Positions 46,130 through 54,167 of a DNA stretch of 64,000 bases are shown here, one piece after another. Position 1 is the stretch's first letter. Every line of letters begins with the position of its first letter. The stretch spans positions 62,001-126,000 of the forward strand of contig NZ_VAHD01000005.1 of the NCBI RefSeq assembly GCF_005876985.1. The letters run 5' to 3'. The position numbers and the translations under genes were made by a program. This DNA comes from Rhodoferax bucti (lineage in GTDB: Bacteria > Pseudomonadota > Gammaproteobacteria > Burkholderiales > Burkholderiaceae_C). The notes under the pieces are model-generated. The model was not told the DNA's origin, ran no database searches, and saw nothing but the letters and a program-made list of their open reading frames with translations.

Positions 46130-46408
46130 TCACCGATGGCAGCAGCTGGCCCACAGTTGACGACGACCCGAAGTGGTCTTCCAATTCTCAAATGTCACAG
46201 CCACGAACTCAGACATTCGTGGGTAGCCCTGATCTGCGAGATCTGCAGACCGGATAAGGCCAGTTGCAGTCAATGGCGGTAGCCGATAACTAGAAGCCGA
46301 TATTGGCGTAAGTCGCCAGCTTAGTAAGTTATTTTGAATTTCTGTTTGGTCTGAAAGTTCTGAGGCAAATGCTACTGAAACTGGAGGGAGGGGGGGGGGA
46401 GTCGACAT
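46130..46408 (-). CDS. Hypothetical short protein with poly-C tract near start
   Basis: 92 residues from the ATG at 46408 (an upstream TTG at 46420 is in frame). The N-terminus reads MSTPPPLPPVSV because the coding strand has a run of ten Cs (46390-46399 as Gs on the + strand). The rest shows no motif I recognise. It lies between the IS21 element and the relaxase gene and could equally be a chance frame. Confidence 0.3.
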   Translation of the reverse strand: MSTPPPLPPVSVAFASELSDQTEIQNNLLSWRLTPISASSYRLPPLTATGLIRSADLADQGYPRMSEFVAVTFENWKTTSGRRQLWASCCHR

Positions 46409-46476
46409 TGCTTCAATCAAACCGCAACCCTCATGTTGATTTCTATAATAAACTTATACCTACAAATCCATATATT

Positions 46477-47310
46477 TTAAAATCCAGATCGATTCCGCAA
46501 CGAACTTAAATATTTATATTCAATTTCGAACGGCGGCTCACTGACATACATTTCCTCCATAATCCGCTCATCCATATGAGATTTGTCTTGCAATTGGCTT
46601 AAATTAAGATCGCGCAATTTCGAATTAATAATTCGACATTCTTCATTCTTCTTCTTTTTTAAAAAAGCACTTGGACCTCGACCTTCCTTGATTGTAGGTA
46701 TGTCGAATATCCCCCTTTCGAAATGAGAACGATGATCCACTCGTAACTCTATGAACTGGCGACTTAATGCTTCGTTTACAAGCACCGCCCATTTTTGTCG
46801 CCAAGCACGAATTTCTAAAGGTCCTTCAGTTTGACTGTCGAGCTCTCTGGATTTTTCTGCGACCCCATTGGGTGAGAGACGACGACCTGAGAATAGAAAA
46901 TGGACATGAATATTTCGGTTATCACTTTCTGAAACTGGCCTGTGCATGGCCCAGTCGACCGCTACACGGTGTCGGCCCGAAATCCACTGACCCATTTCAT
47001 CCGCTAAATGCATTTGCTCTGACAACGAACACTCAAAAGGAAGTGCAGCTACGCAATCCCGGGCGGGACAGGAATTCACCCGTTTCTCAGCAGCCTCTAT
47101 CTGATTCCACAACTCAAATCGATTCCAGTCTGGTGCGCCCTCAGGCAGAATTAAATTCGAGAAAAGAACTCCTCTTTTTTTTCGAAAGTCATGGGTCAGT
47201 CCGGTTCTCTCATCTAACAGCACTGTGCCTGTCCTGTAGGCGGAGGCTGCGACACTTGATTGCCCGCGAGCGCGTGAAACACGACGAATAGATAGATGAA
47301 AGATTGCCAT
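46477..47310 (-). CDS. MobA/MobL (MobQ)-family relaxase
   Basis: 277 residues. The N-terminus MAIFHLSIRRVSRARGQSSV..AASAYRTG carries the catalytic Tyr25. The metal-binding histidines are in MHRPVSESDNRNIHVHFLF (His123, His135, His137). It nicks oriT and leads the strand in conjugative mobilization. Only the relaxase domain is present, with no primase or helicase extension, and no coupling protein or secretion genes are in the window, so transfer would need a helper. A candidate oriT lies about 20 bases before its start codon. Confidence 0.9.
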   Translation of the reverse strand: MAIFHLSIRRVSRARGQSSVAASAYRTGTVLLDERTGLTHDFRKKRGVLFSNLILPEGAPDWNRFELWNQIEAAEKRVNSCPARDCVAALPFECSLSEQMHLADEMGQWISGRHRVAVDWAMHRPVSESDNRNIHVHFLFSGRRLSPNGVAEKSRELDSQTEGPLEIRAWRQKWAVLVNEALSRQFIELRVDHRSHFERGIFDIPTIKEGRGPSAFLKKKKNEECRIINSKLRDLNLSQLQDKSHMDERIMEEMYVSEPPFEIEYKYLSSLRNRSGF

Positions 47311-47329
47311 TTTTTATCCAAGAAAAGTA

Positions 47330-47352
47330 GCACTTTGCGTAAGTGCGCTATT
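47330..47352. other. Candidate oriT / nic site
   Basis: Inverted repeat GCACTT-TGCGT-AAGTGC (47330-47346) followed by GCTATT. The stretch GTAAGTGCGC matches the TAAGTGCGC core that I recall at nic sites of MobQ-type (RSF1010-like) oriTs. Its position immediately upstream of the relaxase gene fits. Confidence 0.6.
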
Positions 47353-47850
47353 GGTAAAGTAATTTCCTTCTGAAATTTTTACAACTTCCATAAGCAAATG
47401 CAAATGCATCACTTTTAAAGCCAATCTGCATAGCCCACGCACGTTCAGCCAACCGTTGCCTCAGGTAGAAGTTGATCAGCCACAGCTCCCCGAATAAATG
47501 TGACGCATGCTCGACATAGCGCTGTTTAGATACTTCACAGTTCTGAAGCGGCTGGGATGGGCGGTGTGCACGTTGAGACCTCCATCGAGGACATTGGACC
47601 GTGCTGTGGCAAGACAGATTGGGTATCCAAGCGCTCAATCACCAACGATCCACTAGGTAATTTAGACCTTATCCTGAGTCCAAGCACTGCGTTAGGCATC
47701 ACGCTAATCATTGGGCCGATTTTGTCCAAGAACTCTGTCTGCGAACTCGAGCGACTGTGCTTTATTCAGGACATCCCCGCACCCCAAGCGGCAGTGGAGT
47801 CAATTCCATAAGCTTAGCGATTTGCAATTCGTAGTTTGCATCAGCAAAAT
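47353..47850. other. Region without a supported gene
   Basis: About 500 bases between oriT and the MobC-like gene. Overlapping short frames exist on both strands (for example 47348-47638 minus and 47557-47811 plus), but none has a recognisable motif or ribosome site. It probably contains promoters for the divergent mobilization genes. Confidence 0.4.
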
Positions 47851-48075
47851 ATGGGGATGAATACAAAACTGAATCAAATTGATGCTCGGATTGAGAAACT
47901 TAAGGCCCAAAGAGCGGCTGCCTTAGCACGCGAAACGCAAAAGGAGCAAAAAAAGTTTTTCCGCGAAGCTATTGCCATTGGTACTTGGTTAAAAAACCAA
48001 CATCCCGACCAGTGGGAACGTATACTCTTGACCATAAAAAAACAAGAGTCGAGTAAAAAACCACCACCCATCTAA
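47851..48075 (+). CDS. MobC/TraD-like small mobilization protein
   Basis: 74 residues (ATG 47851; ATG 47857 also possible). The N-terminal helix LNQIDARIEKLKAQRAAALARE is characteristic of small TraD/MobC-type accessory proteins encoded next to MobQ relaxases. The C-terminal half (FFREAIAIGTWLKNQHPDQW) is also helical. It is divergent from the relaxase with oriT between, the usual arrangement in mobilizable elements. The exact role (oriT binding or coupling) is inferred. Confidence 0.65.
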   Translation: MGMNTKLNQIDARIEKLKAQRAAALARETQKEQKKFFREAIAIGTWLKNQHPDQWERILLTIKKQESSKKPPPI

Positions 48076-48498
48076 ATATGAACAAATCTTGGCTTACCCA
48101 ACGTAATTTTGTCCAATATTGAGAATGTAGTCCTTCTGTCGCGTCATTGGCATCACCCATGCTTTGTGTGATTACCAATTCTGGAGTCCAATCACATTGA
48201 CTGCTGATTGGACGAATAAATACAGCTTACCGAATGAAAGATCATTAAACGGTATATCGATGAAGCATTTCAACTTGGTCTATACGCGGCCGCAGACATT
48301 AGCCTTCATTGCAATGCAATGATTGATTTCGACACATTCTCGAGGTTACCTTTCATCAGGAGTGAATCAACTAGTTGATATTTTTGCTGGAAATCAGGCT
48401 GAAGGACAATGATGTTATGCCCGTACTCGGGACGATTCAATTTATGTAATAAAGCTACAGTATCGCCAAGCACCGTGAACCACTACCAAGGAGCATAA
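48076..48498. other. Region without a supported gene
   Basis: 423 AT-rich bases. A perfect inverted repeat GTCCAATCA/TGATTGGAC (48186-48194, 48205-48213) could be a terminator or binding site. No open frame with a plausible start and motif was seen. Confidence 0.5.
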
Positions 48499-49152
48499 GT
48501 GATCACTCGGGAAGATCTGTACGAACTGATTTGGACTACACCGATGACCAAGGTCGCGGCACAGTTCGAGGTGTCTGGAAGCTTCTTGGCACGTATCTGC
48601 TCAATTCTTCGGGTACCGCGTCCAGAGAGGGGATACTGGGCTAAATTGGCGGTCGGCAAAGCTCCGGGGCGCCCCCCACTGCCGGAGGCACAACCCGGCG
48701 ATCAAGTTAGTTGGTCGAAGGACGGCGACTTCCACTTTGCAAAGAAACCTCGCCGTACAGCACTGCCCGAGTCCAAAGCCAATAAACCACGGCTACCGGT
48801 TACTGGCATGCACAGTTTGGTGCGAGGAGCGAACGCTCATTTCCAAGCTAGTCGCAAAGTTGAAGAGGGTCAACATCTCAAACCTTACAAGAATCTCCTG
48901 CTGGACGTCACCACATCGATGGCCGGCCTGGATAAAGCGCTTGCTTTTGCCAACGATTTTTTCAATGCATTGGAATCTGCAGGGCATCGAGTCGTGCTCT
49001 CGCCCCAGGATGAGCCTGTTGATTTCGCTCACAATGGGGTTCAACATTGGGGCAATTTGGCTCGCTCATACGAAAGGTGCAAGCTGCTTGTCCATATTCA
49101 CTCAAGCAGGACACTCTTCAGGCGCAAACCACGTTTTCATGACGCCCTTTAG
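48499..49152 (+). CDS. HTH-containing protein of unknown function, probably C-terminally altered
   Basis: 217 residues, GTG start with AAGGAG eight bases upstream. The N-terminal segment ITREDLYELIWTTPMTKVAAQF.. GYWAKLAVGKAPGRPPLPEA is a conserved bacterial family I know only as hypothetical, with a helix-turn-helix-like start. Relatives as I remember them are near 350 residues. Here similarity seems to fade after LESAGHRVVLSP, and the last ~50 residues look unrelated. It may be truncated or frameshifted. Its 3' end overlaps the convergent gene by four bases. Confidence 0.6.
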   Translation: MITREDLYELIWTTPMTKVAAQFEVSGSFLARICSILRVPRPERGYWAKLAVGKAPGRPPLPEAQPGDQVSWSKDGDFHFAKKPRRTALPESKANKPRLPVTGMHSLVRGANAHFQASRKVEEGQHLKPYKNLLLDVTTSMAGLDKALAFANDFFNALESAGHRVVLSPQDEPVDFAHNGVQHWGNLARSYERCKLLVHIHSSRTLFRRKPRFHDAL

Positions 49153-49856
49153 AGCCGACGTAACGGTGTAATTTGATGCTGTTCCAACAGTCGGCCGATC
49201 TCAAAAACGGCGCCCATCTTCGGATCGTGCATTTTGCAGATCGGTTTCCCAGTTTCGATTTCAACATAGTGAATTCCGTCACAGCGGACCTTGGCCAGCA
49301 AGCCGCTCATATCCCATGCTTCACATGGAGTGACTACGCCTTCACCGGCGAGGATCCCAGCAGCAATCGAGTGGTTTCCACCGAACACACAAGCGATTCC
49401 CCACGGAAGAATTGCAGCAACCGAATGATTCCCGTCTTGTTCCCAAGCACCGGACTTCTTTCCACTGCCTACCTCTGAGAGTGCCTTGGCATATCGCTCC
49501 CGATACCAGGGGCCTGGCAAGATGGGATCCTTGGCCAAATCAACTTCGAATTGAGTCTCATCCAGTTGCGGATAGTGCGAGTGGCTTGTAAGCACCAGAC
49601 GTGCACTAGGCATAAATAACTGATGAGGGGCTATTTCAGCCTTGCCCTCATGAGGTGGTCTCTTGGCGCAAGACAGAAGAAGCTCTGTCTGGATAGGCCT
49701 TGTGTAGAGCCGCACAAGATCCAGCAAACCGCGGGGATCGCGGGCTGCAACATCCTGCGCGAGTTCCATTAAATTGGTGAACTCTGCTTGCCGCTCAAGG
49801 CTTGCTTTTGATGGTTTATTGCTGAATGGCCAGATGCTTTTGATCATCTGTTTCAA
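49149..49856 (-). CDS. Conserved hypothetical protein (possibly DUF6710)
   Basis: 235 residues, no TM segment. The strongest feature is a Gly/His-rich block LPWGIACVFGGNHSIAAGILAGEG (~155-178) that I associate, not firmly, with DUF6710 proteins found in mobile and defence regions. A charged N-terminal helical part (KASLERQAEFTNLMELAQDV) precedes it. The function is unknown. Convergent with the HTH-like gene, and followed upstream by a hairpin at 49989. Confidence 0.55.
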   Translation of the reverse strand: MKQMIKSIWPFSNKPSKASLERQAEFTNLMELAQDVAARDPRGLLDLVRLYTRPIQTELLLSCAKRPPHEGKAEIAPHQLFMPSARLVLTSHSHYPQLDETQFEVDLAKDPILPGPWYRERYAKALSEVGSGKKSGAWEQDGNHSVAAILPWGIACVFGGNHSIAAGILAGEGVVTPCEAWDMSGLLAKVRCDGIHYVEIETGKPICKMHDPKMGAVFEIGRLLEQHQITPLRRL

Positions 49857-49988
49857 ACGGTCGATCTGACACCTCCGTTGACGCTTTGGTCAGATTCCGC
49901 CTTCAGGAGGAAAACGCTGAAGGCAAATGGGAGGGTAGAGCAATGCGGCAAACATGTCGCCACAGGTGACTTTCAGTCGCGCAAAGAA

Positions 49989-50006
49989 AAAGCCCGCTTG
50001 CGCGGG
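49989..50006. terminator. Hairpin, possible bidirectional terminator
   Basis: AGCCCGCTTGCGCGGGCT preceded by an A-rich run (AAAGAAAA) and followed by TCC. On the minus strand the A run becomes a T tail, suiting termination of the HTH gene at 50079. Confidence 0.6.
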
Positions 50007-50078
50007 CTTCCTCATTCATATATCCCTAAGGGGGCTTACACCCGGTCCCTAGCGGCTCTGAACGCATTTTACCAATGG

Positions 50079-50555
50079 CTAAGCAGCCAAGGCAAAGCGC
50101 TCATCATTTTCGATATTGTTCACAGTGGATGAGGTCCACTTGTGCTTCTTCTCGCGAGCCACGATTTGCTGGTTGCAAATACGTTCAACCGTATTGATGC
50201 GATCGATGACTTCGGAGACTTTGCTGTTCCCATTGAGATTTTCAGACAAGATCAATCGCATGAGACTGTCTGCGTACTGTGGAACTTTGCCAGTACGCTC
50301 CCAAAGGCTGACTGACTGTTCAGATGCGCCAACGCATTTTCCTAGTCCTTCTTGGGACATGCCAAGTACGGTACGCATGAAACGCAGCTCTTTGCCAGTA
50401 ATTCTGCCCTTTTTCTGCGCAAGTTCCATCGCAAGAACTTTGTGCAAGCTGATTGCGTCATCAACAGACGTCGCTTTCCCATAGGCCGTCTTTTTGACGA
50501 TGTACCCGTTCTCCAGCCAAACATTGTCCAATCCACACTCTTTGTAGTGATACAT
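50079..50555 (-). CDS. XRE-family antitoxin-like regulator (MqsA/HigA type)
   Basis: 158 residues. The C-terminal-half HTH reads GKELRFMRTVLGMSQEGLGKCVGASEQSVSLWERTGKVP, the pattern of antitoxins whose N-terminal module (MYHYKECGLDNVWLENGYIV) resembles the MqsA/YgiT zinc half but with only one cysteine here. It starts 23 bases after a DUF4258 gene on the same strand, in toxin-first order. Probably binds and represses its own promoter and neutralises the partner. Confidence 0.7.
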   Translation of the reverse strand: MYHYKECGLDNVWLENGYIVKKTAYGKATSVDDAISLHKVLAMELAQKKGRITGKELRFMRTVLGMSQEGLGKCVGASEQSVSLWERTGKVPQYADSLMRLILSENLNGNSKVSEVIDRINTVERICNQQIVAREKKHKWTSSTVNNIENDERFALAA

Positions 50556-50578
50556 GATGTGCCCCTACTTTCAAACAC

Positions 50579-50896
50579 TCAAGAAATCTCAAACACAGTC
50601 ACAACGACTACATCAGGATCTTCGTCGCAAAGTGCAACGATGACACCGAGATGGCGGCCCGAAACATAGCGTTCCATACGGCACTCCAAGCTCTCTTTTT
50701 CCTGATTTTCTTCCGGCTCTCGAACTATCGAACCAAGCTGCAGGCACTCGTACACCTCTTGGGAAGTGACTTTGCGTTTCTTCATCCTGCTTTTCGCGTG
50801 GTCGGTAATAAATACCGAAACCGTGTTCTTTGCGATTGCTCGGATGTGCTTCGCTAGCTGCGCATGACTTTTACGCCGAAAGGTCTCGTAACCCAT
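50579..50896 (-). CDS. DUF4258-family protein, putative toxin
   Basis: 105 residues from the ATG at 50896 (an in-frame alternative lies at 50920). The core FITDHAKSRMKKRKVTSQEVYECLQLGSIVREPEEN, with CRMERYVSGRHLGVIVAL, matches DUF4258, a RelE-like small fold found in toxin-antitoxin contexts. The paired HTH gene 23 bases downstream supports that reading. RNase activity is inferred only. Confidence 0.65.
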   Translation of the reverse strand: MGYETFRRKSHAQLAKHIRAIAKNTVSVFITDHAKSRMKKRKVTSQEVYECLQLGSIVREPEENQEKESLECRMERYVSGRHLGVIVALCDEDPDVVVVTVFEIS

Positions 50897-51035
50897 AAAA
50901 ATTATGGCCTCACTGTACACGAAATTCTATTTTTTGAGCAACTTTAGAACATTGCCCCTTCATGTTGAAACTATAAACTTGATCGAGACGCTAGAAAGGA
51001 ACAAGCTGCATGTTCACATGCCAGCATAGAGTCGA

Positions 51036-51209
51036 GTGACTATTTCAGTAGTCACTTTCTCCAGTGCGAACATCAAAATGGTCCTTGTGACCACTGCAGC
51101 AGTCACTTTTTGACTGCTTGGCTCTAGTTTTGGCGTAATGACTACTACGACAGTCACTTGCACGATATCTTGATGGCTGATATGCTTTAGTGACTACTAT
51201 GGCAGTCAC
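51036..51209 (+). promoter_or_regulatory. Four evenly spaced HipB-type operators
   Basis: Four 20-bp palindromes of form GTGACT-N8-AGTCAC: 51036-51055, 51087-51106 (GTGACC), 51138-51157 (ATGACT) and 51190-51209. Centre-to-centre spacing is 51, 51 and 52 bases, close to five helical turns. The last ends three bases before the hipB ATG. The N8-spaced design matches E. coli HipB operators (TATCC-N8-GGATA), though the arm sequence differs. The 316-base gap 50897-51212 holds this array and nothing else seen. Confidence 0.85.
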
Positions 51210-51212
51210 TTT

Positions 51213-51563
51213 ATGAAGCGCATCATTCATTCAGCGGAAGACCTTGGGTTCGCGCTACGGGCCGTTCGCAAGAGCGCCAAGGTGCGCCTTGACGACCTGG
51301 CACTAACCGCACGTGTGAGTAAGCAGACCGCTGTAAACCTCGAAAAAGGGATGCCTACCGTCCAATTGGGTAAGGTTCTTCAGCTTTTGAAGGAGGTAGG
51401 CCTTACTCTTAGCGTCGATTTGCCGGAATCAGCCGTGCCGGCCTTGCATCGTGTTCAAAGAGAAGCTCTTGAGCGAGCGATGGGTGCGACTGAGGCTAAC
51501 CCCGTCAAGCGAAGCTCTGTGGACTCAGCAAACATTGTTGATGCTGGGGAGGGTCATGCGTAG
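51213..51563 (+). CDS. hipB: HipB-like antitoxin, XRE-family regulator
   Basis: 116 residues. The HTH SAEDLGFALRAVRKSAKVRLDDLALTARVSKQTAVNLEKGMPTV matches HipB, with a C-terminal tail (residues ~75-116) that would contact HipA. The ATG at 51213 is only three bases past operator 4 and has no visible SD, so the mRNA may be leaderless or the start may be internal. It overlaps hipA by eight bases. Represses its own operon through the four palindromes. Confidence 0.88.
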   Translation: MKRIIHSAEDLGFALRAVRKSAKVRLDDLALTARVSKQTAVNLEKGMPTVQLGKVLQLLKEVGLTLSVDLPESAVPALHRVQREALERAMGATEANPVKRSSVDSANIVDAGEGHA

Positions 51564-52902
51564 CCTAAACGTTTTCGTGGACGTTGCGCTTGTTGGCACG
51601 CTTAGCGAAGGGAACAACCTTTGGGTTTTTGAGTACGACCCGGTGTGGGCCACAAGTGAGGGTAGTTTTGATTTGTCGCCAGCGCTTGCGCGCAGTACCC
51701 TGCGACATGAAGACGGAGGCACGCTGCGTCCGGTGCAGTGGTATTTCGACAACCTGCTGCCTGAAGAGTTACTTAGAAAAGCAGTCGCCAAAGAAGCTGG
51801 CATCAAAGACCATGAAGACGCTTTTGCATTGTTGACCTACCTGGGCGCAGAGTCTGCCGGGTCGTTGACATTGCTTGCGCCAGGGGTCTCGCTGCCTGTT
51901 GAATTTACATTGAGCGAGCTTACTAACCAGTCATTAAGCTTGCGTATCCGGGACCTTCCAAAGCAAACGCTTTCAAAGGGGGCGCCCAAGCGTATGTCAC
52001 TGGCTGGTGCGCAGCATAAGATGCTTGTTGTCATCAAAAAGTCTGCGCTCTTTGAGCCTGTCGGCGCCACTCCCTCCACGTACATCCTTAAGCCCGACCA
52101 TCCAGACAGTTCGACATATCCGGCCTCTGTTTTCAACGAATTCGTAACAATGCGGCTTGCGAAAGCGGCTCGCTTAAATGTTCCGTTTGTTGATATGCGA
52201 TATGTGCCTGAGCCGGTTTACCTCATCGAACGGTTTGACCGGGTCGTCGAGAAAACAGCACTAAGCGCTGCGGACCCCTTGACGGCTCCAAGTGTCAAAC
52301 GATTGCACATAATCGATGCTTGCCAGCTGCTGAATAAGGACCGTACGTTCAAGCACTCTGGCGCAAGCCTAGAGGCGCTCTCGCAAGTCATTGACCGGAC
52401 AACCAACAAGCTGGCAACTCGCAACGGTGTTTTTCGATGGCTGGTTTTCAACATCTTGGTGGGCAACGATGACTGCCACCTAAAAAACCTCTCCTTCCAT
52501 GTGGGCCCTGACGGCATTTCGTTGGCACCGCACTACGACCTGCTTTGTACAGGAAGCTACCACACCAAAACATTTGCAGACGAACATGCCACTTGGAATC
52601 AAGTGCCAATGGCCTTCCCGCTACCCGGTGCGCATACCTTTGGGGACGTGACATTGGGTGCTGTATTGGCCGCGGCGCAGCAGCTAGGGATGCCGGAACT
52701 TGCCGCCAGACGTATCGTGCAAGAAGTTACTTCCCGCGTGGAAAAGGCTTTGGCAATCATCGTGGCAGAACACGAAGCCAGCACAAAAAACACGCCGCCT
52801 GAACGTGCTGTTTACACGGCTGTGGAAGCTCGCTTGCTCCGAGTGGTCCAGCACATCACGCTCAAGGATATGTTGCAGCGTTTGAGGGACATACCGACCT
52901 AG
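51556..52902 (+). CDS. hipA: HipA-like serine/threonine kinase toxin
   Basis: 448 residues from the ATG at 51556; a longer upstream frame lies wholly inside hipB. The N-terminal HipA 'couple' domain (LNVFVDVALVGTL..., VQWYFDNLLPEE) is followed by the kinase with MSLAGAQHKM, YILKPDH, catalytic NDDCHLKNLSF (Asp306, Asn311) and metal-binding HYDLLCTG. HipA of E. coli phosphorylates GltX and causes growth arrest; the target here may differ. All key residues appear present, so the toxin is likely functional. Confidence 0.9.
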   Translation: MRSLNVFVDVALVGTLSEGNNLWVFEYDPVWATSEGSFDLSPALARSTLRHEDGGTLRPVQWYFDNLLPEELLRKAVAKEAGIKDHEDAFALLTYLGAESAGSLTLLAPGVSLPVEFTLSELTNQSLSLRIRDLPKQTLSKGAPKRMSLAGAQHKMLVVIKKSALFEPVGATPSTYILKPDHPDSSTYPASVFNEFVTMRLAKAARLNVPFVDMRYVPEPVYLIERFDRVVEKTALSAADPLTAPSVKRLHIIDACQLLNKDRTFKHSGASLEALSQVIDRTTNKLATRNGVFRWLVFNILVGNDDCHLKNLSFHVGPDGISLAPHYDLLCTGSYHTKTFADEHATWNQVPMAFPLPGAHTFGDVTLGAVLAAAQQLGMPELAARRIVQEVTSRVEKALAIIVAEHEASTKNTPPERAVYTAVEARLLRVVQHITLKDMLQRLRDIPT

Positions 52903-53067
52903 TGCGGGTGGTCTGCGTTAGAGGGTTGGGATTTTCGGAACCGCCTGAGGTCTAAGACGGGCTTGCTTGCAGGCGGGGTTTTAACAGTCGGTAAGTGACA
53001 ATGTCGCCAATCACAGTCATAAGCACATGCCGGCGACTTGGGTATTTCAACAAGTACCGTCATTTGC

Positions 53068-53532
53068 ATGCTTTTAAAACAGACCACATACAGTACGTCG
53101 GCAGTGTTGCTGCAATATGCCGAGAGCGACTCGTTGACGACGGGCATGCCCTTGCCAGTCAATACTTCCGACCCTGATCAGTTGATCAAATTCATGTCAC
53201 GTGCAGGCGGCATTCTGTTCTTGCATGGGGATCCGAATCTTGACAACCAGAAACGCAATATTGCCATTCAGGTATTCGTGTCCTTTCAGCCCAACCAGAT
53301 TTTTGATTTTTGTCGATCTTGGCTAAGAAAATGGAGCCAGAACAAGGGTGCCCTCTGGTACCAGGAGTGGCAGTCAATTACCGATCGAGCTGATCCAACA
53401 GAACTGGCCGACATTCTCCTATCGCACGATGAACATCGAGTGCGCCAACGCTTGTCCAGCCCGGTTGGAGAAATGCTCGACTTCGAAACCATTCTAAAAA
53501 TCAAGAGAGCAACGCAGGATGAAGCAGCCTGA
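53068..53532 (+). CDS. Hypothetical protein
   Basis: 154 residues from the ATG at 53068; an upstream TTG at 53038 is also in frame. No clear SD precedes either. The sequence (MLLKQTTYSTSAVLLQYAESDSL...) has no TM segment and no motif I recognise. It has many Trp/Phe/Gln residues mid-protein (FCRSWLRKWSQNKGALWYQEW) and an acidic helical end. It lies between hipA and an XRE regulator. Confidence 0.5.
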   Translation: MLLKQTTYSTSAVLLQYAESDSLTTGMPLPVNTSDPDQLIKFMSRAGGILFLHGDPNLDNQKRNIAIQVFVSFQPNQIFDFCRSWLRKWSQNKGALWYQEWQSITDRADPTELADILLSHDEHRVRQRLSSPVGEMLDFETILKIKRATQDEAA

Positions 53533-53653
53533 AGTTTGTGTTTGAGGATGCAGTATGTCTATGTGACGTTCATTGGCAGCCGGATCCAATTGCGGCGATC
53601 AAGTTTCGTATGGATCAGTCAGGGATGACGTCCTCATCACGTTCAAGCAGAAT

Positions 53654-53701
53654 GTTTAATATTCTGAACAATATGCACTATATTTGTCCAGAATATTAAA
53701 C
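53654..53701 (+). promoter_or_regulatory. Large palindromic operator at XRE gene start
   Basis: Perfect 13-bp arms GTTTAATATTCTG (53654-53666) and CAGAATATTAAAC (53689-53701) flank a 22-base AT-rich centre that is itself nearly symmetric (AACAATAT...ATATTTGTC). The right arm runs into the first codons of the XRE gene, so binding would block transcription. Confidence 0.75.
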
Positions 53702-54043
53702 ACGCCGAGCAAATCACCAATCATCTTTCCTCGCGAGCAACGCGAACTTATTGCATTGGGCCAGCGGATTAATCTTGCCAGGCTGCGACGAAAAATGACA
53801 ACGATCACCGTCGCTAAGCGGTCCGCGATCTCCAGAACAACTCTCTACAAAGTAGAAGCCGGTGATCCAGGGGTGACGCTGGGGACTTACTTTCGCGTGC
53901 TTGCGGCTCTATCTCTCGATGCAGATTTTGGAAAGTTGGCCCAAGACGATGAACTAGGTCGGAAACTACAAGATTTGGCTATACCTCCAGGGCCAAAGCC
54001 AAGAAAGAAACGAGTTCTAGGCAAAGCTGAAGCAGCAAAGTAG
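53684..54043 (+). CDS. XRE-family transcriptional regulator
   Basis: 119 residues from a TTG at 53684 (MSRILNTPSKSPIIFPREQR); a later start is possible because the HTH begins near residue 24 (LGQRINLARLRRKMTTITVAKRSAISRTTLYKVEAGD). A basic C-terminal tail (PGPKPRKKRVLGK) follows. The start lies inside a large palindrome, suggesting autoregulation. HipB-like in sequence, but there is no HipA beside it; the next gene is convergent. Confidence 0.75.
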   Translation: MSRILNTPSKSPIIFPREQRELIALGQRINLARLRRKMTTITVAKRSAISRTTLYKVEAGDPGVTLGTYFRVLAALSLDADFGKLAQDDELGRKLQDLAIPPGPKPRKKRVLGKAEAAK

Positions 54044-54167
54044 CACCTATATGCCTAGTAGCTACTTTGCACCATCGCCAACACCTTCTAGCGATCTCTA
54101 CGATGGAGTCTGGATCAGCAGGAGCTGGGGATAGGTTTGAGCCAGGCTGGAAAACCAACCCGATTGG

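Noticed and set aside
47348..47638. 96-codon minus-strand frame next to the relaxase
   Set aside because: Abuts the oriT candidate, no motif or SD; plus-strand frames of equal quality overlap it, so none is supported.
48737..49171. Second overlapping frame inside the 48499 gene as a separate protein
   Set aside because: No start signal and no motif; the upstream frame carries the conserved family sequence.
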